Program-made: the position numbers and the translations under genes
Shown here: piece after piece, positions 47,455 to 57,313 of the stretch
Layout of the letters: every line of letters starts with the position of its first letter
How positions within the stretch are numbered: the first letter of the stretch is position 1
DNA from: Selaginella tamariscina
Lineage: Eukaryota > Streptophyta > Lycopodiopsida > Selaginellales > Selaginellaceae
NCBI GenBank assembly: GCA_003024785.1
Contig: PUQB01000013.1
Coordinates: 930,001-994,000 of the forward strand
Direction of reading: 5' to 3'
DNA: 64,000 nucleotides
Notes under the pieces: model-generated
Database searches by the model: none
What the model was told of the DNA's origin: nothing
Seen by the model: only the letters and a program-made list of their open reading frames with translations

Positions 47455-48908
47455 TTAAGTCCCCAAGCAGCAACATCCCGCTGAATCAACCGGAGTTTCA
47501 AACCAACGGTTCCAGTTTGGATCCACTTGCAAGGACGACCTACATCCAAATTAAAGCATTACCGCAAAAATCATATATCTATCTATCTATCTATCTATCT
47601 ATATATATATATGACAAAAATTTGTGTATACACACGCCTATGTAAGTAATGTATGTATCTCTTCACTTACTTGGTGATGAAAGGATCTGGGCACGACTCC
47701 ATGAACTGGATCAATCTGTAAATAATGAAGTGAACTATATTGTAAGTGCACATTTTATACTATGTTATCTACATTTTACTACACAAACATACATACGCAC
47801 GCACACGCACACTCAGTATATCAATATTACATCTCTTACTCTTTGCAGGCTTTTGACGCCGGAGGAGCACCCTGCAGAGATTTTAATTCGTCCTGTAATT
47901 GCAAGACGAAATATTCAAACAGAGATTACAAAAAAAATGAAAAGTAAATAAACCAGGACGTTGTGTGTGTGTGTGGATGTGTAAATATCAGTAACTGCCA
48001 AGTTGTTGCTATTTGCACTGGTATATGTCCGTAATGGAACTTGTAGTGTATATAACAAAAGAAAATGGTTTATTGTTTAGGCAGAGACACACTCATGCAA
48101 ATACATATACATTCATATAATACATAGTGATATACTTTATAACTGGAAGATACATCATCAGACACAGAAAGCTGATGATACTTTCGGTTCCCACATGCAT
48201 GTAAGGAAGAAGACTGTATTTATGTCTTGAAATCATGTTTATTGTGTATTGTGTATATATATGCATATATGTATCTACTTATAAGTACATACGTACATAT
48301 ATATATATATATATACATAGCTTTCGTTATCAGACAGAAACCCTTGTATAGAATGAAATAGTGCATCTCTACGGATTCCTACATACAATACACATATATT
48401 GATATATACGGAAGTGTGTGTTTAGTCTAGCATGTTTGTTGAAAGAAATACTGTTGAAGTACTTCTGTGTACTCTCTCTCTCTCTCTCTCTATCTCTCGA
48501 AACAATGAACTTACGTGTATATATGTCTGTGCCAATGTAGACATAAACATATATGTATACATATGAAGAGTTGTATATGAATAGTTTCACTTGTACACAC
48601 CTCTGCACACACACAGACATATGTATATATTATAATCTCTCAATGTCAACATGCGTTTATATATATATATATATATATAATGTTGACATTGAGAGCATAT
48701 ATGGCCACTATAATTTCGCCAACTAATCGTGCTGATTAAGAGATAATAATCGTACCTCAAGCAATCGATTCTCTTGTTGAATCCTGTTAAGCTCAACGCG
48801 AATCCGATGCCTTCCACGAACATCTGCAACCCCAGGAGGCGTACGCACCTCACGAGAGCTCAACGACATCTCCAACATAGCCGTATTGCTCATCTCTTCC
48901 ACCTGCAT
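47455..48908 (-). CDS. Heterotrimeric G-protein gamma subunit, 4 exons
   Basis: Plant G-gamma (AGG1/2-type) that pairs with G-beta at the plasma membrane. Exons (minus) are 48756-48908, 47840-47892, 47671-47715 and 47455-47539, giving 111 aa with consistent phases. A coiled-coil start is seen in GRHRIRVELNRIQQENRLLE (about residues 32-51), then DELKSLQGAPPASKACKELI, the family turn CPDPF, and DPNWNRWFETP, close to the plant DPxWDRWFEG motif. The C terminus GCCCLGT gives a lipidation signal: Cys at -4 (CLGT) for prenylation and two neighbouring Cys as possible palmitoylation sites. The Gly at -2 is unusual for a CaaX box. Intron 1 is long (about 860 bp) and carries a hairpin and TA/CT microsatellites. 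Only 112 bp separate the stop from the DPH6-like start on the same strand, so that promoter must be very short or overlap this gene. Confidence 0.87.
48637..48695. repeat. Perfect inverted repeat with (TA)n loop
   Basis: CTCTCAATGTCAACAT (48637-48652) is the exact reverse complement of 48680-48695, with a TA-rich loop of 27 bases. It lies in intron 1 of the G-gamma gene. Confidence 0.9.
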
Positions 48909-49573
48909 TTGAAACTCTCAAGCCAAGAACCCTATAATTGTGTTCTTCATTAAGAGAATCAAGGGCTGCAAATTTTCCAACTTGACGCCCATCGACGGCG
49001 TCAGTCAAATTGCTTTTCATCAAAAGAACAACGGCTAGGCTTCATCCACGTAGGCAAAAATAACGGTCTCGATTGAATAGATTCCTACGGTGTGTAGATT
49101 ACGAACATTAAACGAATCAACGGTCCAAGGAAATCCAAATCTGTATGCGTGTTACTGTAACCACGATAGTGATACTTATATTGGTTCTTAAAGAAACCAT
49201 TTTAAATTAATCACGCTCGCTAATCGTGTCAAACGCTTGTCAATGTCCTCCTACACAGGTGTTTATTTAAAGATTTATGTTTACATTTTTTAATACATTT
49301 AATAAAAGGATATATTACATTTTTATACATATTAAATTTTTTATTTTATATATTTATAAAGATATTTTTATGAAGAAAATAAACTTATATTGGTTATGTA
49401 AAATAAATATTCTCTTCAAAATTTGGAAGTCTAAGAACCAGAGACCTAAGCATTTCTTCAATCTAAAATGTTACAATTAAATAAAAGATTGAAAAACTAA
49501 AAATTATCTTTATAAAAATAAATTACTTCATGGTCAATGTTTTAAACTAGTCTCTATGAAAATTTATTAACCG

Positions 49574-49606
<33 letters not shown>

Positions 49607-49970
49607 CATTAATTATATCATAAATATGCATGTGTACAAGAATTAACCTTGAATTAATGCTTGAAGGTAAAATGGTAGAGTTTATCATGGAATGTTCCAC
49701 TATACGTACATATTGCAACAAAAGCTGAATTATGTTCTCATATTAATATATTATTTTATATATTGTACCACACCTTCATATTCCGCTCATAATATACTAA
49801 TTTATTATTTGAACTTTATATATGTTCATTGAAATCTTATGATTTAATATAGACTTGTAAAGTACATGTCAGTATTCTTCACAGAAGACTTGATTAATAC
49901 TTCTCCAATGACCTATATATTACATATACATGTATATATGTTTAGATGTATATAGTAAATGTAAGTTTTC

Positions 49971-50024
<54 letters not shown>

Positions 50025-50549
50025 CCCCATATATATATTATTTATTTATTTTTAGAGTCATACATGGGCTTTGTATGTAAAGTATATAGCTGTGTCATAC
50101 ATAAATAAGCTTATTACAAAGTTTGCATTGTGAATTCATGTGTCAGTATGATTTTGTATATTTAGCGTTGATTGTAACTTTCCCATGTATGTTATTTATT
50201 TATTTATAGAAATTATTTTGGTAACAATGTACATCATTTTATAAGCAAAGAAGTAAGGAGAATCCATGAATCGATTTGCAAATTCAGTCCTCCAATTTGA
50301 ACGAGGTATAATTTCTTAACAAGTATTTATGTGTGTGTATGCATGTGTGGGAGTGTGTGTGTGTATGCATGTGATCGTGGCCAGACGTGGAAACTCAAAT
50401 TCATACGTGTTTTGACCTTTAAACCAGATGGATTATTTAATTATATGTATGTGTCCTCGTCAAAAGCTAGGCCCCAGCAGCAATAGCATGCTCTTGCATT
50501 TTTCCATACATGTCGAATATTATTTAGATCTAGTCTGAGAGGAGGGCTG
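48909..50549. other. AT-rich intergenic region
   Basis: Between the G-gamma start and the MITE pair. Its left part should hold the G-gamma promoter and 5' leader; an exact TATA box cannot be chosen among many AT runs. Long (TA)n blocks lie at 49577-49605 and 49972-50022. No gene seen. Confidence 0.6.
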
Positions 50550-50557
50550 GCAGATTC

Positions 50558-50877
50558 GGCTAAAATGCATAATACCGCCCCTCCCTCCTAATTATTCGTT
50601 AATTTGGGACGCCACCCAAATATGGTGGTTCCTAATTCTGCCCAATGTAGCATGTATGTGTATAATCAATTTTTTTAAATTAAAATTTCATAATTAATCT
50701 CTAATGTGTGTGTATATTACATGCACACATATATTGTCCTACCCCGTTTATTGCGCATGTGTGTGTGCATGTGTATATATCACATGCACATATATTGTCC
50801 TGCCCACGCATCTTAGGGCACCGCCCCAAATTAGTGACTAATTAGGGGGGGGGGGGGCGGTATTATGTAGGTGACCC
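50558..50877 (+). mobile_element. hAT-like MITE, copy 1
   Basis: About 320 bp, non-coding. Termini GGCTAAAATGCATAATACC and GGTATTATGTAGGTGACCC give imperfect inverted repeats with a shared GCATAATACCGCCCC core followed by CCTCCTAATTA. An exact 8-bp duplication GCAGATTC flanks it (50550-50557 and 50878-50885), the target-site length typical of hAT elements. Confidence 0.75.
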
Positions 50878-51136
50878 GCAGATTCCGGGTCACGGTTGAT
50901 GTGGTAAAACATGTCTTATGAGTCATTTACTGAATAATAAATAACTCTATTTTAAGTTATAATTTTAAGTGGGTTTTTAGAAGAGAGAAAGGATATTAGA
51001 ATTATGTGCCAAGATTTTCCACATGTATTTCAATACTGACGCTGCATGATCGAATTCAGAGAGTGTCGCAAGGTTCTGGAGTATCCAATGTTTCTTAGGC
51101 ACGATCATACACACGTATGCATATTACAGCCTGTAC

Positions 51137-51499
51137 GGGTCACCTGCATAATACCCCCCCCTCCTAATTAGTTACTAATTTGGCGGCGCCGCCCAAATAT
51201 GGCGGTGCCCTAAGATGAAATATTGCATAATATACACGTGGGCAAGATAATATATGTGCATGTGATATATACACGCGCACACGCACGCGCGCAATAAACG
51301 TGGGCAAGACAGTATATATGCGCATGTGATATACACACACATTAAAGATTAATTATGAAATTTTAATTTAAAAAAACTGATTATACACACACATACACAT
51401 CTGACTACATTGAGCGGAATTAGGGAACCGCCATATTTAGGCGGCACCCCCCAAATTAGCGAATAATTAGGAGGGGGGCGGTATTATGCATTCTAGCCC
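51137..51499 (-). mobile_element. hAT-like MITE, copy 2 (opposite orientation)
   Basis: About 363 bp, reverse complement of copy 1 with the same ends and interior (AAATATGGCGGT and GCACATATATTGTC-type blocks). A clean target duplication is not seen: the flanks share only ACGGGT. It lies immediately upstream of the unrecognised gene's first visible exon. Confidence 0.72.
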
Positions 51500-51535
51500 A
51501 CACGGGTAGTAAATCAGGTTCTTTGTGTGCTTCAG

Positions 51536-53652
51536 TGTGTTTTAAGGTTGTATCCATCGGATCAAGAAGGCACTATGCACTGGTTTGCAGGTTATTTTGT
51601 ACCACTGATGCTTATGACTGTTTTATTTGGATTGATTGTTGTTGGAGCTAAAGTATATGACATTTCATTCATCTTCTTCAACTTGCAGCAGATGTTCAGC
51701 GGGAGCTTTGGGGACAAGTTCATTGTCACGATCGAGACAGTCTTGATATCCACCATGGTAGCAAGGTACTTCAACTTAGAGCTAGGCCAATTCAATTCCC
51801 ATTACAACCTCAGTATCATCATTCAAAGGTTCTCGAGGGATTTCCTTTTGTCTGCTAACCACCTAACATATGCAGCAGGTCTTCTTGCATGTAGTAGCAC
51901 AGCACGTGAACTACTAAGACAACAGCTTGTCCTTCTCACTTGTTTAACTGCTAGCTTTCTTCGTTTCACTGGTCACGGACATGAAGTTCAATCCAGACGT
52001 CATCGCCTTGGATCTCGCTTCTGGGAGTATGTCATCTTTATCTGGCTACCCAGATGCGATCTTTTATGCAACTGGAAGCTCTTGCTACCATCCATGACCA
52101 TAATAAGTGCAGCACGGAGCAATGAAGTGTTTCGCCTCTGGAGGAATGAGAACAAGAACCAAAGAACGGATCATGCTCAAGCTATGCATGGTTTCCAGTT
52201 ATTAGATGATATATTAATTACATCGAAACTAATTTCAAGTGATCTACCCCAAGTAAGATGGCCAACTGCAACAAACACAACTCCATATCATGGATTCAAT
52301 GATAAGCGACAAGAGATAATCCGAGGGATTGCAGGAGTCTTCCGTCACATGCACTATTACAGCATGCAGTACATATTCTTATGGGTACAAGGTTCAGGCT
52401 TGGTTGTAAGCTTCGGCTTTCTCACGTTAGCCACACTCGTGTTGGTTTCTCCTACCCTTAGTAAGGAGATTATTTTTGTTTGATTATTATGACTTTGTAC
52501 CTCTGCATGCAGTGTTTTGCAGGACTTATTGCTCGATTAACCAATGCTATTCAACTTATACAGACTGCTGATGATACCAAGACATTGGCTCACAAAGTTT
52601 TACAGTATGAATGGTTTAATGACTTACTCGAGTTTTTCTTTGTTCTTCTAAAGCAAGGGCTTCCTACGAAGGATGGTGAAGCAGACCTTTTACTCTCCAA
52701 AAACCTGGCTTACTTGGTGAAGCGGTACGAGGGCATGGAATTGGCATGCTACGTGATCCTCTTCGGTGTAACTCGTGCCATCATTCGCCTGTGTTTTCTG
52801 CCTTTAGCTTTAGCTTACGTGTCGAAAGCATCAACCTAGGAGCTGTAGCAGAACTTCCTTGGCTACAGTGGGTAGCTCCTAAGCTGGCATACGTTGCTGT
52901 GAAGACAGCAGCACCAGACGTATTTGCAGTGACAAAGACTGTCATAGAAGCTGAAGCTGCATTGGCAGTAGAAAGCTTTGCACCCAGAGCATCTGCAGTC
53001 AGACCATCAATATTGCTGACCTCCTTAGCACACAGACAGATAATATTCAAGGTATCTCTTTAATGATATATTTTAATTATTGCACCTGGACAAACTTGTA
53101 ACTATATCACTCTATCACAGACACACACACACACACACACAATACGTACATACATATATTACGGCTAATTTTATATGTTTTGATTTGTAAGCATTTGATA
53201 AAGGACATAGAGCGTTTGATTTAGCTTTGTGTGAGCTAGCTCATGCTGAAGTTAAAGAAGCTACAGAAGCCTGTATGAAAGAGCGGAAAGACGAGCAGAT
53301 AGTCCGGCAACTAGGCAACCTTGTTTTCCTCCTCAAGCTGTATCATGAGGATGCATTCGATATAAATATTGCTGACAAGGAAGCCATTGCAAGTCAGCTC
53401 AAGACTAACTTGGACACATTCTGTAACGAGTGTTGGAGGAGATACACGTCGGATGTTGTAGCAAGGGAGGCATGTAGTTGTGTGGATGAGATAGATTGGA
53501 AGGTTATGAAGGCTCAGTTGTACGTTTCTCTACTGCTTCAAGGTCTTCAACCACCTCCTCCACAAAGTGAATATGAAATCACTTTCTCTGGGGCAATGCT
53601 GTGGATAGAAACCCGAAAGAAGAACCTTATTGCAGTTGCAGATGTGGTGTAA
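51536..53652 (+). CDS. Unrecognised multi-exon gene, possibly membrane protein, frame uneven
   Basis: Three exon blocks fit splice signals: 51536-52460 (acceptor TTCAG, donor GTAAGG), 52513-53051 and 53192-53652 (ending IAVADVV). The first block opens in the middle of a protein, so exons further upstream are missing or lost. It has a hydrophobic segment (YFVPLMLMTVLFGLIVVG), a second near LGLVVSFGF-type residues, and the phrase NEVFRLWRNENKNQRTDHAQ. The last block is acidic and helical (CELAHAEVKEATEACMKERK) with one Cys-rich turn. Coding character switches frame near 51960-52100, 52770-52830 and 52990-53010. I recognise no family; it could be a plant protein of unknown function that has decayed or carries assembly indels. 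Confidence 0.5.
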
Positions 53653-53720
53653 GAATTTACTCAAAGACATAGACCAGAAGTGTGTTGTATTTTTCCTGTT
53701 CAAAAAATAACTATCATAAG

Positions 53721-53951
53721 TTAACGTTGTGTACTTGCAGCTAGTACCTGGCTTACATGACCACAGCTGGCATATGCACGTATTATCGCTGGACAAGAGA
53801 GATTGCATACGTTCGAACATCCTCCTCGCTTCCTCGTTCTGATCATGGCATTCCAGGATACCATGTCAAAGTGTATTCTTATAGATTCGAGCCGCAGAGA
53901 GTTACTGAGAGTCCACGAAACCATGTCCCCTCTCTGGAAGGGCTCCCTCAC
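53721..53951 (-). pseudogene. PPR gene fragment
   Basis: Minus-strand reading has DMVSWT, FDMVSWNAMI and AIIRAYASCGHVSQ, typical of PPR motif helices, but only about one and a half motifs survive and their spacing is disturbed. No start or tail is present. Probably a relic of a PPR gene copy. Confidence 0.55.
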
Positions 53952-54249
53952 CTTTCATAGTTGAGAGTCAGTCTTGATCAGCTGATGTGGCATGTCTAAG
54001 TGAATAGGCAAGTGTTGAGTCTTATTACTATGTATAACAAGCGTCGTGTGTTTCATATGTAATAAATATATATGTGCATTGTTATTTTATGTATTTCTTC
54101 TACACAGCATCATTAGAGGTGATTTAATTTATAGTTCCTGCCATGACAACTCCATCCATGGTTACATCACCAACACCACTGCTTTTTACTTAACAATTTA
54201 TTGTTGCTTCAACAGAGAAGTTGGAGAAATTCCGCTGTTCAAAATTTTA

Positions 54250-54954
54250 TACATAAGCAACAAGAATTAAACTGATCCTCTCTGTAAAACGAGCATGGAA
54301 CATTTTAATGGGATTAAGCCTCATCTTGTTGACGTGGCACTTCAACCAGATTGGGATTTCATGAATCAACAGGCCATTATGGTGATTGGTTTAAGGTTGA
54401 GGGATGAGTCCCTGCTGCTTCTTGATTTCACTCAAACCACTGCTCAGATTTGGACTAGCAGCCATGTCTTCCATGCTCTTGCACCAGCAATTCATGAGCC
54501 TTCGCATGGAATCAAATGAAACATTGGCTCTGTACCTGGGAAGAATTAAAGGGCTTATCGCTGAATTGGCTTGGGCGGGGGACGAACATGCCAGACCGTT
54601 GATGCTTGCACCTGTTACGTCAACCTTGAGCACTCTTGCATCTGTTCTTTCCCACATGGCCATGGATTAGTGGTGAAGAAGAGAGGAAGATGAAAAACAT
54701 AAAAGAAGCGATGTCATTTGCAAAATCCTTCAACTTGCACACCCAATTCTCCTTGTCCCGAACTTTAAATATAGGTGGTGGTTGGCACATACTGTTTGGT
54801 CGATCTCACCATTCAAGAATGTGTTTTTAATGTTCGAGAAATCAGCCTCGAGTCTAGGCTGGATCAGGGCAAAATTGTATACAGAAAATATAAAAATTAG
54901 GTTTAGGGTTTTTTTTAGCTGGAACTAGAACGAGAATCAACATGGTATCGGAAC
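54250..54954 (+). mobile_element. Copia gag fragment followed by an LTR end and primer site
   Basis: Fossil Ty1/copia piece, broken. Gag-like sequence (ALQPDWDFMNQQAIMVIGL, then QQFMSLRMESNETLALYLGR) spans about 54295-54670. An LTR end (AACGAGAATCAACA) is followed at 54943 by TGGTATCGGAACC, which resembles the initiator-Met tRNA primer site. Outer borders are not clear. Confidence 0.6.
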
Positions 54955-54976
54955 CAAAAAGATCCCTGTAGGTTCA

Positions 54977-55150
54977 ATGGGCAAGCAACAAGCACGGCTA
55001 GAGCAACATCCAAGTGATGTCTTTCTTCATGTTGCTTCTCGAGTTCGAGAATGTAATCGTCACGAGCGAGTGCAGGTTGTGGAGCACTTTATTTTGAAAA
55101 ACGGCTGGTCTTTGTCCGAGATTTTAGATGCAATGTTGGTTGATGGTTAG
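54977..55150 (+). other. Short open frame after the primer site, 57 codons, unrecognised
   Basis: Starts MGKQQARLEQHPSDVFL and ends AMLVDG just before the minisatellite. Its position right after a primer-like site suggests the leading part of another element's internal region. No family recognised. Confidence 0.3.
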
Positions 55151-55196
55151 GTGCTCCTCAACAACAAGGTGGAGGTCCGTAGGGGGACAGCCAAAG

Positions 55197-55765
55197 GTCC
55201 TAGGAGAAGGTGTGGGTCCTGTGGAGAAGGTGCATGGGTCCCGCATAGGAGGTGCGGGGGTCCTGCAGAGGAGGTGTGGGGGTCCCGTGGAGAAGGTGTG
55301 GGGGTCCTACAGAGGAGGTGCATGGGTCTCGTGGAGAAGGTGTGGGGGTCCCGCAGAGGAAGTGCGAGGGTCCCGTGGAGAAGGTGCGGGGGTCCCGTGG
55401 AGAAGGTGCGGGGGTCCTGCAGAGGAGGTGTGGGGGTCCCGTGGAGAAGGTGCAGGGGTCTCGTGGAGAAGGTGCGGGGGTCCTACAGAGGAGGTGCATG
55501 GGTCTCGTGGAGAAGGTGTGGGGGTCCCGCAGAGGAAGTGCGAGGGTCTCGTGGAGAAGGTGCGGGGGTCCTGTGGAGAAGGTGCGGGGTCTCGTGGAGA
55601 AGGTGCGGGGGTCCTGCAGAGGAGGTGCATGGGTCTCGTGGAGAAGGTGTGGGGGTCCTGCATAGGAAGTGCGAGGGTCCCATGGAGAAGGTGCGGGGGT
55701 CCCGCAGAGGAGGTGCGGGGGTCCTGCAGAGGAGGTGCAGAGGTCCCAGGAGGAAGGCCAAAGGT
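55197..55765. repeat. 22-bp GC-rich minisatellite, about 25 units
   Basis: Units of the form GGTGCGGGGGTCCCGTGGAGAA repeat in tandem with a few variant classes (CCTGCAGAGGA, CTCGTGGAGAA). Because 22 is not a multiple of 3 and the units lack stops, long open stretches appear in all six frames; these are not evidence of coding. Confidence 0.9.
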
Positions 55766-56328
55766 CCACGGGAGGACAACTAGGGGCATTATGAGCCCTA
55801 GTTATGGCAGTGATGGCGGTAGGTCATCATGAGGAAGGGCCATCATAAGATTCCAGGAAGTAGTGACATGGTTTACTACTAACCATTGGACCATGTGGCA
55901 AGTGTCGATTAGACTATAAAAGGGGATCGGCTTCAACACAAGGAGATCGATTGACAGAGGAACATACATTCATATAAGGTTTCTATCAAGCTCTCCCATA
56001 GAAGTAAACAACATGGGTGCCCCTAGTTGCACCAATAGCTAGGGAGCGCCCAACCCAATGTAGCATAGATCTTAGCATAGCTAGATAGGCTCTTCCCCTT
56101 CATATGGGAGGTGGAAGTATTCTTCTTTTCTAAATAAATTCTAATTCTTCTCCTTCATAATATGCTACAAGGTGATCATTGACTGACTGCTAGCCATGGG
56201 AGCCCGCAGACAGCCACGGCGTTCCATCCACCACCAGACCCAACAAACCCAATTTGTCTAGCAACTAGAAGGGTGGACTACATTAGAGGAACTCCCTCCA
56301 TGCACACACCGAGAGGCTCCATGCGGAC
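55766..56328 (+). other. LTR-like sequence between minisatellite and E4
   Basis: Holds a TATA-type signal (ACTATAAAAGGGGATCGGC near 55913) and a downstream tract as in an LTR promoter, but I find no partner copy in the window. No gene seen. Confidence 0.35.
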
Positions 56329-57313
56329 TGTCATAGTTTTTACTATGACTCGACCCTTTACTTTGGGGTTTGACTGTTGTTACTTACCAAGTTGTGTGAC
56401 GAACCCTAGATGTAGTAGGAAACAGGCCCGTTTAGTGCACTTGGGTATCTAGTGATGGTCCGGCCGGGTGTCATTAGGTATTTACAGGAAACTCTAGGCG
56501 AAGCTAGAACTTACCTTCTAAAAACTCTCCCCTGGTTTGACGTTCCAGGTTAGGGTTCTTTGCAAAGTATAGCTTGTCAAAATAAGGGTTAGGGACACGC
56601 CTAGGGTTGACCTAACCCTAGGGTTGCCCTAACCCCACGCCCTAATACCCCCCCCTAGGGGTTAGGTTTAGGGTTAGGTTAGGACAACCAGTTTCTCTAA
56701 GGGCTGGCATTTCCGTGCCAGCCCACTTACTCATTTAGGTAAACAGGGGGGGGGGGGGTCCGTCACATAAATAAGGTAGAGTATATGTAGTGAGGCTTCC
56801 TGGGTTCAAAGAGAGCTCGTTAACCTCCTACCGGTGCAAGCTAAGCTTGTGTCGTCAAGGTGCAACCCTCCGTTGTGCCGCCCAAACTTCCACACGACAG
56901 GGGTACAACCCACCCTAGGGTTAGACTATCCTTATCGTTGGCAGGATCTTGCCTTTGAGATAGGGGCACGTCACTTCCAAGGAGTTAGTCAGATTCCTTG
57001 GTCCGAAAACCTGCCCGCAAGCTCAAAGACATTGCCCGAGTTCACGTTCCGCAAAACTAGTGGTTGAGGCCTTGCTCCGGCCGCCTCAACCACGCCAAGC
57101 TAGGAACGACACCTAAAGCTCGGCTAGTCCGTGTATCCTGATTCACAAGGTGAGTCTCGTTTGTGGACTTAGTCAGCTAGGGGTTTGACTTCCTAAGGCT
57201 TGGGTTCCTAATACGGGTTACTTTACCAGGTTCCGTGGGGTTTCCAAGAGAGGGGATTCCAGGGTTGGCACCTGGCAAGCCGCCTTTGTGGCACCAGGTA
57301 AAAACTCTGACAA
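56329..57313 (+). repeat. E4 5' LTR
   Basis: 985 bp, TGTCATAGTTTTTACTATGA to AAAACTCTGACA. The first 17 bases hold a small palindrome (CATAGTTTTTACTATG). Matches E3 at 30099-31751 over most of its length, including the GGGCTGGCATTTCCGTGCCA block and a G-run near 56748. Confidence 0.88.

Noticed and set aside
47073-47951. A plus-strand gene spanning 47.07-47.95 kb
   Set aside because: The frames are antisense to DPH6-like exons 1-2 and to G-gamma exons 2-4, which have conserved motifs and matched splice phases.
55128-55832. Long open frames of 100-230 codons on both strands in the GC-rich repeat
   Set aside because: They follow from a stop-free 22-bp unit whose length is not a multiple of three; the same peptide pattern appears in all frames.
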